The notes below the pieces were generated by a model that was not told where the DNA came from, did no database searches, and worked only from the letters and a program-made list of their open reading frames with translations. A stretch of 64,000 nucleotides of DNA from Mesorhizobium ciceri WSM4083 (GTDB taxonomy: Bacteria > Pseudomonadota > Alphaproteobacteria > Rhizobiales > Rhizobiaceae): NCBI RefSeq assembly GCF_000519305.1, contig NZ_KI912610.1, positions 207,069 through 271,068 on the forward strand, in the 5' to 3' direction. Positions within the stretch are counted from its first letter, which is position 1, and each line of letters starts with the position of its first letter. Both the position numbers and the translations under genes were made by a program. Shown here piece after piece: positions 1 to 8,350 of the stretch.

Positions 1-177
1 CCGACGCTGGTCGCCGTCGGAACGACCGACGACATTGGTGGCTCGCCCGATGAGCTTGCAGCGTTAATGCCGCACGCCAGCGCCTTTCACATCGAGGGCC
101 GTGACCATATGCTGGCCGTCGGGGACAAGACCTTCAAGCAGCGCGTGCTGGAGTTCTATGCCGAAAATCCGCTCTGA
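1..177 (+). CDS. C-terminal end of an alpha/beta hydrolase (partial)
   Basis: An open frame enters from the left edge and stops at 175-177, giving the last 58 residues of a protein. The segment GRDHMLAVGDKTFKQ followed by VLEFY is the usual end of an alpha/beta-hydrolase, where the GxDH histidine is the catalytic base and a last helix follows. The preceding PTLVAVGTTDD resembles the strand and acidic turn that carries the catalytic Asp. The nucleophile region lies outside the window, so substrate and full length are unknown. Confidence 0.6.
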   Translation, partial: PTLVAVGTTDDIGGSPDELAALMPHASAFHIEGRDHMLAVGDKTFKQRVLEFYAENPL

Positions 178-203
178 GCGGACGGCGAGGGGAGCGGGCA
201 ACA

Positions 204-575
204 GTGGCACAATGGGGACGAAGCACGACTGCCGTACCGGGCGCGGTCGCGCAAGGCGGACTCGGCAAACGTTCGGTGATATTTGCATTGTCGGCGTTTG
301 CGGCAGGGGCACTTGCCATAACCATCCTGGTGGCGATGCCGAGCGACGCCTCGACACTTGCGCAGAACATCGCCACCGGTTTCTTCATGGCGGTGTTTCT
401 GCTCGCCGCTCCGCTGGCGCACATCGCCGGCGCGGTTTTCGGCGTGATGGCGCTGGTGCGTTCGAACGACAGCCGCGCGCTTGGCGTTCTGGGGATCATC
501 CTCAACGGGCTGTCGGTAATGGCGGGCCTAGCCATTCTGGCGATGCTGGCATCGACAATAGGGGCGTTCACGTGA
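204..575 (+). CDS. Small integral membrane protein, DUF4190-like
   Basis: This 123-residue protein starts at a GTG 26 bases after the upstream hydrolase stop, behind a purine-rich stretch. It has three or four hydrophobic segments (about residues 25-45, 57-83 and 93-120). The pattern AHIAGAVFGVMAL...LGVLGIILNGLSVMAGL resembles the two-helix DUF4190-type membrane module of unknown function. It probably sits in the inner membrane. Co-transcription with the hydrolase is possible from the spacing. No function can be assigned. Confidence 0.6.
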   Translation: MAQWGRSTTAVPGAVAQGGLGKRSVIFALSAFAAGALAITILVAMPSDASTLAQNIATGFFMAVFLLAAPLAHIAGAVFGVMALVRSNDSRALGVLGIILNGLSVMAGLAILAMLASTIGAFT

Positions 576-666
576 TTTCTCGCGATCCCGGCTTGCCGCG
601 GTTCGCGATGGTCCTGGTTTGAGCATTGCCTGGCGGCGACGCGTCAGGCGGCCTTGACGCTTGCGC

Positions 667-1632
667 TCAGTCTGGCGCTCTCGCTGCTTGAACCGACTTC
701 GCCATGACGCACAGCAGCTCGAACATCATCGTCGCGCCGGCGAGCGCCGTCATTCCACCCAGGTCGAAAGGCGGCGCCACCTCCACGACGTCGGCACCGA
801 CAATGGTCAATCCGTCGAGCAGGCGGACCATTTCCTGGGCCTCCCGGGTGGTGAAGCCGCCAAGTTCAGGCGTTCCGGTCCCAGGCGCCATCGACGGGTC
901 GATGCAGTCTATATCGAAGGTGACATAAACAGGATTGTTTCCGGCGATGCCGCGCGCCTCTTCCATGACGCTGGCCGCGCCGCGCCTGACGAACTCCTCC
1001 ATGTAGATGATGCGGATGCCCTGGGCGATCGCCCAGTCATGTTCGCCGGGTTCATAGATCGAGCCGCGGATGCCGATCTGGACGACGCGCTTGGGATCGA
1101 GCAGTCCCTCTTCGATGGCGCGGCGGAAGGGCGTGCCATGCGTATAGGGATTGTCGCCGAAATAACGGTCATTGGTGTCGGAATGCGCGTCGAAATGGAT
1201 CATGCCGACGGGCGCCTTGCAGGCCACGGCGCGCAGCACCGGTAACGTCGTCAGATGATCGCCGCCCGCTGCAAGCGGAATGGCGCCCAATGCCACGATC
1301 GCCGCGATGCCGTCCTCGATGCGCTTCAGCCCGTCCAGCAGGTTGATCGGATTGACCGAAAGATCGCCGACATCGGCGACATTGGCGATGCTGAACGGCT
1401 CGGTCCCCGAGACGTGATGGGCGCGCCGCATCAGGCTCGACTGGTTGCGGATCTCGCGCGGGCCATGCCGCGCACCGGCTCGATTGGTGGTGCCGCCGTC
1501 CCACGGTATGCCGACGAGAGCGATGTCGAGCCCGTCCGCGCTTGCCACGGCCGGCAGTCTCATGAAGGTCGAAAGTCCGGCGAAGCGAGGCACGGCGGAG
1601 GCGTCGATCGGCTGGAAGAAATTGCTGCTCAT
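667..1632 (-). CDS. Ureohydrolase, guanidino-acid (guanidinobutyrase/guanidinopropionase) type
   Basis: This 321-residue protein belongs to the arginase/agmatinase family, binuclear Mn enzymes that hydrolyse a guanidino group to urea and an amine. Metal-binding motifs are visible: GGDH near residue 122, HFDAHSDTND near 147 and FDIDCIDPSMAPGTGTPE near 240. The stretch HGTPFRRAIEEGLLD...VVQIGIRGS resembles guanidinobutyrase and guanidinopropionase more than E. coli SpeB. It is the last gene of a seven-gene minus-strand operon, 12 bases after a creatininase homologue. I infer that it releases urea from a guanidino compound made or imported by this operon. Agmatinase activity remains possible. 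Confidence 0.82.
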   Translation of the reverse strand: MSSNFFQPIDASAVPRFAGLSTFMRLPAVASADGLDIALVGIPWDGGTTNRAGARHGPREIRNQSSLMRRAHHVSGTEPFSIANVADVGDLSVNPINLLDGLKRIEDGIAAIVALGAIPLAAGGDHLTTLPVLRAVACKAPVGMIHFDAHSDTNDRYFGDNPYTHGTPFRRAIEEGLLDPKRVVQIGIRGSIYEPGEHDWAIAQGIRIIYMEEFVRRGAASVMEEARGIAGNNPVYVTFDIDCIDPSMAPGTGTPELGGFTTREAQEMVRLLDGLTIVGADVVEVAPPFDLGGMTALAGATMMFELLCVMAKSVQAARAPD

Positions 1633-1644
1633 GGTGTCGGCACC

Positions 1645-2421
1645 TCAGAAGAATTCGCGTTTGACAATTTCCGCAATGCGGGTCTCGCAGTCGTCGAGCA
1701 ACCATCGGCCCTTTTCGGCCGATGAGCCCTCGGTCAGCGACAGCACGCCGGATGGCGGCACTTCCTCGGCGGGCTTGGGATAGCGGTCATATGGCCTGAA
1801 CTGCGCGGGGCCGTCATGCAGCGCCTTGCCGAGGTCGACGAGCTCGGGACGCAGCGCCAGCATCATCGAGGTTTCGATGACGCTCGCATGTTCCAGCTCG
1901 ATGCCGGGATAACCGTCGGGGAACACTTTCGCCAGCGTCTCTGTGCGCACCATTTCCCAATGATCGATGCGCAGGATCGTCAGATCCGCCGCACGCTCGC
2001 GGCCGATGGCGTCGAGCGCCAGTTCGATGCCTTCGATCGACGGGCCGATGTTCTCGTAGTGGCCGTTGAGGACAACGATGCGCCGGACCTTCTGGCGATA
2101 GAGATCGCAGATCACATCCTTGACCAGCAGCGAAAACGTATGCGCCGTGATGTTGATCGTGCCGGGGAAGGCCGGACCGCCGCCTGTTCTCGGCTGCGAG
2201 CGGTTGCCGTAAGCGATGGTTGGAACGACGAGGCCGCCGACCTGCTTCGCCACCGTCTCGGCGATGGCGGTGGGAAGCACGACATCGACATTCATCGCCA
2301 TGTGGTGGCCATGCTGCTCGGTCGAGCCGAGCGGCAGGAAGATAGGAGCGCCGGCGGCGATCCTTTTCTCGGCTTCGGGCCATGGCAGTTCAGCGAGGAA
2401 AACTCGGTCTTTCATGATCAT
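1645..2421 (-). CDS. Creatininase-family amidohydrolase, close to true creatininase
   Basis: At 258 residues it matches the length of Pseudomonas creatininase, which opens the lactam ring of creatinine to give creatine. Metal-site motifs are kept: E35-Q-H37-G-H-H-M, N-V-D46 and N-G-H121-Y122-E123-N. The GGGxxFPGT loop, Trp155 (counterpart of Trp154) and His178 are also kept. The flap residue that is Trp174 in the Pseudomonas enzyme is Ile174 here (PGIELEH against LGWDIEH), so substrate preference may differ. It follows an SDR gene by 6 bases and precedes a ureohydrolase by 12. The start could also be the ATG at 2415. Confidence 0.82.
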   Translation of the reverse strand: MIMKDRVFLAELPWPEAEKRIAAGAPIFLPLGSTEQHGHHMAMNVDVVLPTAIAETVAKQVGGLVVPTIAYGNRSQPRTGGGPAFPGTINITAHTFSLLVKDVICDLYRQKVRRIVVLNGHYENIGPSIEGIELALDAIGRERAADLTILRIDHWEMVRTETLAKVFPDGYPGIELEHASVIETSMMLALRPELVDLGKALHDGPAQFRPYDRYPKPAEEVPPSGVLSLTEGSSAEKGRWLLDDCETRIAEIVKREFF

Positions 2422-2427
2422 CCCATT

Positions 2428-3135
2428 TCAAAGCATCGCCGCGCCACCATTGGCGCCCAGGCATTGTCCGGTGAAGAAGGTGGCGCCGGGGCCGGCGAGG
2501 AAAACCACCGCGGACGCGATCTCATCCGGACGGCCGATCCGCCCCAGCGGGTGTGTCGTCTCAAGCGCGCGCTGGCTCTCGCTCAGCGCCTCGAAACCGA
2601 GAAGCGGCGTGTCTGTCGGCCCCGGCGCCACGGCGTTGACCAGGATGCGAGGGGCAAGCTCTCGCGCCCAGGAGCGGGTCAGGCCGAGCAATGCCGCCTT
2701 GGTCGCGCAATAGACCGATGCGTTCGACCGGCCGAGATAGGCGAGCTCGGAGGCGATGTTGACGATGCGGCCGCCATCGGGAAGGTGCGGCAGGACTTCC
2801 CGCGCCACGATTATGGCGCCGCGCACATTGACGGCGAACATGCGATCGACATGGTCGAGCGAAATCGCCTCAAGCGGTGCTTCCTGGAGGATGCCGGCAT
2901 TGTTGACCAGGATGTCGTAGCCGCCGATCCGTTGCGCGCCTTGCCTGACCGCGGCAATGATGTCGGCCTCATTGGCAAGGTCGCAGGCAAGGATCGGGAT
3001 ATCGCCGTCCGATGCCTTGAGATCGAACCCGAGAACAATGGCTCCGGCGTCCCGCAAGGCGAGCGCGGTCGCGCGGCCGATGCCGCTGGCCGCACCGGTG
3101 ACCAGCGCGCGTTTTCCGTGCAGTGGCGTTACCAA
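2428..3135 (-). CDS. Short-chain dehydrogenase/reductase (SDR) 1
   Basis: A 235-residue classical SDR, probably NAD(P)-dependent. It shows the Rossmann motif TGAASGIG near residue 14, NNAG near residue 79 and the catalytic Ser and YxxxK (VYCATK) near residue 143. It overlaps the preceding SDR by 7 bases and is followed 6 bases later by the creatininase homologue, so the genes are translated together. Its substrate is unknown; oxidation or reduction of a hydroxyl or keto group on the compound handled by this operon is inferred only from position. Confidence 0.85.
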   Translation of the reverse strand: MVTPLHGKRALVTGAASGIGRATALALRDAGAIVLGFDLKASDGDIPILACDLANEADIIAAVRQGAQRIGGYDILVNNAGILQEAPLEAISLDHVDRMFAVNVRGAIIVAREVLPHLPDGGRIVNIASELAYLGRSNASVYCATKAALLGLTRSWARELAPRILVNAVAPGPTDTPLLGFEALSESQRALETTHPLGRIGRPDEIASAVVFLAGPGATFFTGQCLGANGGAAML

Positions 3136-3884
3136 GGCACTTCTCCCCTATCGACGCCGAGCGACTGCCCGGTGATGTTGGCCGCGAGATCCGACGCCAG
3201 GAACAGATAGGTGCCGGCCATGTCGGCCGGCTCCATCAGGCCAGGCAGGGCCTGCGCGCCGACGATGTCTTCAAGCAACGCTGCTTCGCTGACCGCGCCT
3301 TGTTCGGCCATGCGGCCAAGCGAGCGCATCGATGCCTCCGTGCGGACCCATCCGGGACAGACTGCATTGACGCGGATGCCTCTCGATCCAAGTTCCTTGG
3401 CCCAGGTTTTCGTCAGGCCGATGATGGCGTGCTTGGAGGCGACATAGGCGCCGAACCGCGCTTCGGCGACGCGGCCCCAGATCGATGCGGTGTTGATGAT
3501 CGAAGCGCCGGCCTGCATGCGCGGCAAGGCGCGCGCGGTGACCAGCGCCGTGCCGATGATGTTGATCTCGATGATGCGCCGGAAGGCGGCTTCGGCCTCG
3601 TCGCTGCTGTCAGTGATCGGCGTCATCAGCTCGAGGCCGGCATTGTTGATGAGCACGTCGATCCGGGAGATCGGTTCGAGTGCCGCCCCGACCGCCTCGC
3701 GGTCGGCGATGTCGGCCTCCGTGCCGGTGGCGCCCAAGTCATGGGCCCGTTCATGCACGGCCGCGTCGTTGGCAATAAGGTGCAGGCTGGCGCCGGCCTG
3801 GGCGAAGCCCTTGGCGATGCCGAGCCCGATGCCGCGGCTGGCCCCGGTGATCACGACGGTCTTTCCGCAAAAGGAGAGGCTCAT
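3129..3884 (-). CDS. Short-chain dehydrogenase/reductase (SDR) 2
   Basis: This 251-residue SDR has TGASRGIG near residue 14, NNAG near 81 and a catalytic Ser with YVASK near residue 153. It is clearly different from the neighbouring SDR, so the pair is not a recent duplication. Its start overlaps the stop of the ABC ATPase gene by 4 bases (3881-3884), and its end overlaps SDR 1 by 7 bases. Having two SDRs in one operon suggests two redox steps or two stereo-isomers of a hydroxylated intermediate, which is inference. Confidence 0.85.
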   Translation of the reverse strand: MSLSFCGKTVVITGASRGIGLGIAKGFAQAGASLHLIANDAAVHERAHDLGATGTEADIADREAVGAALEPISRIDVLINNAGLELMTPITDSSDEAEAAFRRIIEINIIGTALVTARALPRMQAGASIINTASIWGRVAEARFGAYVASKHAIIGLTKTWAKELGSRGIRVNAVCPGWVRTEASMRSLGRMAEQGAVSEAALLEDIVGAQALPGLMEPADMAGTYLFLASDLAANITGQSLGVDRGEVPW

Positions 3885-4651
3885 ACGGCCACTCCCGTTT
3901 CGTTGCGGATCAGATGCAGGACCTTGTTGCGCAGCTCGAAGAATTTCTGGGTTTCCCGGATCTCCAGCGGCCGGTCCGGACCAAGCTCTGCCGCAACATC
4001 GATATCGGCGACGATCGAAGCCGGACGGCGCGAGAACAGGATGATCCGGTCGGCGAGGAACACCGCCTCTTCCACGTCGTGGGTGACGAAGATGATGGTC
4101 TTTTCCTCGCGGATCTGGATCTGCCGCAGCTCGACCTGAAGCCGCTCGCGCGTCAGCGCGTCGAGGGCGCCGAAGGGCTCGTCCATCAACAGCACGTCCG
4201 AGCCCGCGGCGAGCGTGCGGGCTATGGCCACGCGCTGGCGCATGCCTCCAGAGATACGGTTTGGATAGGAGTCGGCAAAGTCGGCGAGCCCGAACAGCTT
4301 GAGATAGTGGCTGATACGCTCGGCTCTTTCGGTGGCGCCGAGGTCCTTCCTGTAGCGCATGCCGAAAGCGATGTTGTTTTTGACCGTCAGCCAGGGAAAC
4401 GACGAATAGGACTGGAACACCATGCCGCGCCGACGGTCCGGCCTGACGACCTTTTCCCCGCCAAGCAGGATCGAGCCCGAACTCGGTTCGTCGAGGCCGC
4501 CGACCATGCGCATCAGGGTGGTCTTGCCGCAGCCCGACGGGCCGAGGAAGACGACCAGCGAATTGCGGTCGAGGCCAAGGCTGGTCTTTCGCACCACATC
4601 GACGGGGCCGAAGGACTTGGCCGTGCCGACGAATTGAACATATCCGGTCAT
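3881..4651 (-). CDS. ABC transporter ATP-binding protein, nitrate/sulfonate/taurine (SsuB/TauB) type
   Basis: A 256-residue ATPase that powers the importer of this operon at the inner membrane. Walker A is GPSGCGKTT, the signature is ISGGMRQR (a variant of LSGGQ) and Walker B is VLLMDEPFGALD, followed by the H-loop in FVTHDVEEA. The ATG at 4651 is chosen because a GAGGAG site lies just upstream and the family normally begins here; an in-frame start at 4717 would run inside the permease gene. It lies 10 bases after the permease stop. Confidence 0.9.
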   Translation of the reverse strand: MTGYVQFVGTAKSFGPVDVVRKTSLGLDRNSLVVFLGPSGCGKTTLMRMVGGLDEPSSGSILLGGEKVVRPDRRRGMVFQSYSSFPWLTVKNNIAFGMRYRKDLGATERAERISHYLKLFGLADFADSYPNRISGGMRQRVAIARTLAAGSDVLLMDEPFGALDALTRERLQVELRQIQIREEKTIIFVTHDVEEAVFLADRIILFSRRPASIVADIDVAAELGPDRPLEIRETQKFFELRNKVLHLIRNETGVAV

Positions 4652-4661
4652 GTCATGCTCC

Positions 4662-5444
4662 TCACAGATACCGGAACAGCCGGCGGTGAAGCAGGCGCAA
4701 AAGCTGGTCGGTGACAAGGCCGATCAGGCCGATGACGACGACGCCGGCCATGACCTCCGGTGTCTTGACGAAGCGCCGGGCCGTCCAGATCACATAGCCG
4801 ATGCCGGAATCGGCGGCGACGATCTCGGCGATGATCAGATAGGTCCAGCACCAGCCAAGCGTGATGCGCAGATTGTCGAGCAGCGTCGGCCCCATCCAGC
4901 GCAGGGCGACGTCGATCATGACCTGCCTCGAATTGGCGCCGACGGTGCGGGCGACCTCGACGAACTCCTGCGGCACGCGCCGCATGTCGTCGGCGACAAG
5001 CAGAACGAGCTGGAAGAACGTGCCCAGCCAGAGCAGGAAGATCTTGGTCTCCTCGCCGACGCCGAACCAGATAATGGACAGCGGCACCAGTGCGGGGACC
5101 GGCAGATAGCGGATGAAATCGATCATCGGCTCGAGGGCGGCGCCGACGATCCGGTAGCTGCTCATCATGATGCCGATCGGGACCGCCATGACGGCGGCAA
5201 GCAGGAACGCGATCCAGACACGGGTGGTCGAGACCGCGACGTGCCAGAGCAGGTTCTGCTCGGTCAGCATCGTCCACAGCGCGATGACGACGCGGCTCGG
5301 CGACGGCAGGAACTGCGGCGCAATGATGCCCGCGCGCGCCGCCAGCTCCCACAGGGCAACGACGAGCACAGCCGCGGCGACACTGACGGCAAACTCCAGC
5401 ATCGGCGATGCGCGACCGCGGAAGACAAACAGGCTGCTGAACAA
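4662..5444 (-). CDS. ABC transporter permease, SsuC/TauC type
   Basis: This 260-residue inner-membrane protein has about six hydrophobic segments. It carries the BPD_transp_1 coupling loop around residues 158-180 (EFVEVARTVGANSRQ...), which contacts the ATPase. The PxxALxPLxIIWFGxGEETKI segment is typical of nitrate, sulfonate and taurine importers. It is the only permease gene in the operon, so the channel is probably a homodimer. It lies between the binding protein and ATPase genes. Confidence 0.9.
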   Translation of the reverse strand: MFSSLFVFRGRASPMLEFAVSVAAAVLVVALWELAARAGIIAPQFLPSPSRVVIALWTMLTEQNLLWHVAVSTTRVWIAFLLAAVMAVPIGIMMSSYRIVGAALEPMIDFIRYLPVPALVPLSIIWFGVGEETKIFLLWLGTFFQLVLLVADDMRRVPQEFVEVARTVGANSRQVMIDVALRWMGPTLLDNLRITLGWCWTYLIIAEIVAADSGIGYVIWTARRFVKTPEVMAGVVVIGLIGLVTDQLLRLLHRRLFRYL

Positions 5445-5546
5445 ATCACTATCCCCGGATGATCGAAAGAACGGCCGTCACCGGCGCGAGCCGGAATAAC
5501 CCTGCCGACAGCCGCCAAGAGGCTGCCGGCCCGGCCGTGCGAACCG

Positions 5547-6539
5547 CTATTTCGCCGGAATCTTGTTGATCGCCGAATTGTCGATCTGGTCGGCCGCCAC
5601 CAGCCTGTTGTCGGCGGCACCGTTCTCCAGGTTAAGATCCATCACCGTGTCGAATATCCCGTGCAGCGTGCCTTTTTCTCCCGGCTTGCCCATATAGGCC
5701 AGGGATTCTGCAAGCGTCGTGTAGGACAGGCTGGAGTTGACGATGTCGGTCACTTCGGCAGGCGTCAGGCCGAAATGCTTGGACGCCATGTCGGCGAATT
5801 TTTCCGGCTCGGCCTTGATGAAGTCGACCGCCTCGTAGATGCAGCCGAGGAATTTTGCGTATTTGTCGGGGCTCGCCTTGAAGTCGTCGTTGCGGGCGAT
5901 GATCGCGTCGATGATGATGCCGCGATGATCCTTGGACGAGATCAGCATGCGGGCACCGGTGCGGGTCGAGGCCTTCAGCGCCTGCGACATGAACGGTTCG
6001 TAGGTCGCGATCGCGGCGATCGATTCATCGACGAAAACCGCGCCCGTATCGGCTGTCGCGATGTCCTTGATCTGAAGATCCTTCAGCGACAGGCCGGCCT
6101 GCTTCAGCTCCATCTGCAGCAGCAGGCGCGAAGGAATGTTGGGCTCGGCCGCGACGACCTTGCCCTTGAGATCGGCAACCGACTTGATCTTGTCATCCGT
6201 GATGACGCCGTCGCCGCCGACGGATTCGTCGATCGTGCCGATGATGATGCCGGGCGTCGAAGCATCGCGCGGGCGGCCCTGATATTCGCCGACCGAGCGC
6301 ATCTGCATCTCGATGTCGCCGCGCGCCATCGCCGCCATGACGTTGGTCAGGTCGTCCTCGAACTTGATGCTGACGTCGAGGCCCTTGGCGGTGAAGCAGC
6401 CAAGGTCGCTGGCGATATGGACAGGCGCAAATCCCAGCCATGTCGGCGCCAGGATGCGGATCTGGTCGGCGCTGAGGGCGAGCTGCGAACTGGCGAGCAG
6501 CAGGGCTGCGGACAAGGCGGTGCCGAGTAACGGTTTCAT
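5547..6539 (-). CDS. ABC transporter substrate-binding protein, NMT1/SsuA type
   Basis: This 330-residue periplasmic protein starts with a Sec signal (MKPLLGTALSAALLLASSQLALSA, cleavage near residue 23). The body follows the NMT1/THI5-like fold used for nitrate, sulfonates, taurine, thiamine precursors and aromatic compounds (WLGFAPVHIASDLGCFTAKGLDV...). It is the first gene of the minus-strand operon and sets importer specificity, but the ligand cannot be read from sequence. The operon enzymes suggest a guanidino or lactam compound. The 102-base gap to the permease gene is the longest in the operon. Confidence 0.88.
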   Translation of the reverse strand: MKPLLGTALSAALLLASSQLALSADQIRILAPTWLGFAPVHIASDLGCFTAKGLDVSIKFEDDLTNVMAAMARGDIEMQMRSVGEYQGRPRDASTPGIIIGTIDESVGGDGVITDDKIKSVADLKGKVVAAEPNIPSRLLLQMELKQAGLSLKDLQIKDIATADTGAVFVDESIAAIATYEPFMSQALKASTRTGARMLISSKDHRGIIIDAIIARNDDFKASPDKYAKFLGCIYEAVDFIKAEPEKFADMASKHFGLTPAEVTDIVNSSLSYTTLAESLAYMGKPGEKGTLHGIFDTVMDLNLENGAADNRLVAADQIDNSAINKIPAK

Positions 6540-6605
6540 GATTGTTCCCCAATTTTGTTCCGTACAGGCTCGCGATTTCTGACATTGATGTAAATGAGTT
6601 TATTT

Positions 6606-6641
6606 AGAACGATACATCGAATAATATCGATGTATCGTTCT
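6606..6641. promoter_or_regulatory. Perfect 15-bp inverted repeat between the transport operon and lysR
   Basis: The arms AGAACGATACATCGA (6606-6620) and its exact reverse complement (6627-6641) are separated by ATAATA. The repeat lies 67 bases upstream of the binding-protein start and 22 bases upstream of the LysR start, in the divergent intergenic region. It is much longer than a typical LysR T-N11-A box. It is probably the operator that controls both promoters, which is inferred from position and symmetry. Confidence 0.65.
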
Positions 6642-6662
6642 GGGCATCATGGGGGACTGGGC

Positions 6663-7568
6663 ATGCGCCGGCTGGACAACATCGACATCCGCCTGCTGCG
6701 GGTTTTCGTGGCGCTGGCCGATTCAGGCGGGTTCGCCGCCGCCCAAATCACGCTCAACCTGTCGCAGCCGACGCTGAGCACGCATCTGGCGGAACTGGAG
6801 AAACGCATCGGTGCGCAGCTCTGCCATCGCGGGCGCAAGCAATTCCGCCTGACCGAGGTTGGACAGGCAACCTACGATGCGGCGCAGAAGCTGTTCCGCG
6901 ACCTTGACGATTTCGGACATCGCATCAATGCAGCCAGCGGCAGCCTGTCGGGCCGCTTGCGGGTCGGCACGTCGGATGGGGTCTTCACCAGTGGCGAACT
7001 GGGTATCCAGCACGCCCTCAGCCGCTTCATGGGCCCGGATTCCGACGTCTTCATCGACCTTTCGGTGGGCACGCCGTCCGAACTCGAGCAACAAGTCGCC
7101 GATGGCGGCCGCGACGTTGTCATCGGGCCGCTGTCGCAGAAAGCGCCTGGGGTCGTCTATCGCGACTATTGCGGCGAACCGCATCTTCTCTATTGCGGCC
7201 GTCGGCACCCGCTCTTTGCGATGCCCGATTCAAGGATCGACCAAGGCGCCGTCGACGCTGCGCGGTTCTCGGTGCGCAGCTATCGCCATTTCGACGACCT
7301 CTACCTTGTCGGCCATCCCAGGGCGAGTGCATCGGTCGTTCACATGGAGGCGCAGTTGATGCTGATCCTGTCGGGCAATTTCATCGGCTTTCTGCCGTGC
7401 CATTTTGCCGATCCCTGGGTCGCGGCCGGAGACATGCGGGCCATCAAGCCAAGGGCCTATTCGTTCAGTTCCATACACCGCGTCGCCTATCGCAAGACCG
7501 ACGCGCAGCGCTCGCTTGTTCAGGCGTTTCTCGGTGCATTGTTCGATGCAACGCCCGTGGCCGGATAG
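6663..7568 (+). CDS. LysR-family transcriptional regulator
   Basis: A 301-residue LysR regulator. The N-terminal winged helix-turn-helix covers about residues 5-62 (LRVFVALADSGGF...LNLSQPTLSTHLAELEKRIGAQLC), followed by the effector-binding domain. The ATG at 6663 is chosen because it gives the normal family N-terminus and has GGGGG upstream. An earlier ATG at 6594 would translate through the inverted repeat at 6606-6641. The gene is divergent from the ABC/creatininase operon, so control of that operon is the simplest role. The effector is unknown. Confidence 0.88.
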   Translation: MRRLDNIDIRLLRVFVALADSGGFAAAQITLNLSQPTLSTHLAELEKRIGAQLCHRGRKQFRLTEVGQATYDAAQKLFRDLDDFGHRINAASGSLSGRLRVGTSDGVFTSGELGIQHALSRFMGPDSDVFIDLSVGTPSELEQQVADGGRDVVIGPLSQKAPGVVYRDYCGEPHLLYCGRRHPLFAMPDSRIDQGAVDAARFSVRSYRHFDDLYLVGHPRASASVVHMEAQLMLILSGNFIGFLPCHFADPWVAAGDMRAIKPRAYSFSSIHRVAYRKTDAQRSLVQAFLGALFDATPVAG

Positions 7569-7597
7569 GGCGATATGCAAGCGCGCCCCGGCGACGA

Positions 7598-8203
7598 TCA
7601 CAAAGGGGTTTGCAGGGCCTGCAATGACCGCGTCATGTTTTCCCTGGCCTGCGGTTCGCAGCGCTGGCGAAACTCTTGCGTGTGGAAGATGTGCGGGCGG
7701 GCGAGGAAGTTCTTCAAGACCGCACTGCGTCCGGCTCGCCACATCGGCTCCTCCACCCAGTGATACTCGCGCCGCACGGCGCGCTCATAGGCGGCGAAGT
7801 CGTCCGGCGCGGCTCCCAGGATCGACAGGTCCATATCCAGAAAAAGACTTGCGTCCCGTGTGGCGGTCGCGTCGTCGAACGGTGGCACCTGGTGCGTGGC
7901 GGTGGCGACGATCATTGCCGAGATGCGGCCAAGACGTGAAGGATCCGCGCGGCCCGCCAGCTTTTTTTCGGCAAGGGCAGCACTTTGCGCCTCATTGTCC
8001 TTGGCCTTGCTGTCATAGATGGCATCATGGAACCAGATCGCCGCTTCGATCGCCTCGGGGTCGCCGAGCAATCCTCGATAGTCGCCAGCGAGTGCCAGCA
8101 TCGCCTCGATATGGGCAAGGTTGTGGTAGTGGCGGCCCTGTGCCCGGTAGAGCGCTGAGAGCTCGCTTTTCAGCGCGTCGTCGATCAAGGGTTCGTTTTC
8201 CAT
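7598..8203 (-). CDS. HD-superfamily predicted metal-dependent phosphohydrolase
   Basis: This 201-residue protein belongs to a small family of predicted HD-type hydrolases. The visible metal-site residues are the His in YHNLAHIEAML near residue 27 and the HD pair in IWFHDAIYD near residue 59; later residues include DMDLSILG. HD proteins usually hydrolyse phosphomonoesters or cyclic nucleotides, but no substrate is known for this group. It ends 29 bases from the lysR stop, in convergent orientation, and appears to be a stand-alone gene. Confidence 0.75.
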   Translation of the reverse strand: MENEPLIDDALKSELSALYRAQGRHYHNLAHIEAMLALAGDYRGLLGDPEAIEAAIWFHDAIYDSKAKDNEAQSAALAEKKLAGRADPSRLGRISAMIVATATHQVPPFDDATATRDASLFLDMDLSILGAAPDDFAAYERAVRREYHWVEEPMWRAGRSAVLKNFLARPHIFHTQEFRQRCEPQARENMTRSLQALQTPL

Positions 8204-8350
8204 GGCTGCTTGAATTCCCGCGAACCAAATCCATTTGACAAAGCACTAAGGAAAATTGAGTTCAATCGTGCTATCATCTGGCTTATATGTGCGGCCAGGC
8301 AACAGGCAAGCACAACAGGCAAGCCAGGCAGGACGCAGGACGAGACGGCG

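Noticed and set aside
1816..4139. Long plus-strand frames over the creatininase and SDR genes
   Set aside because: They are shadows of the conserved minus-strand genes and have no recognisable domains.
6594..6662. An N-terminal extension of the LysR protein from the ATG at 6594
   Set aside because: It would translate through the inverted repeat, lacks a ribosome site and extends beyond the usual LysR N-terminus.
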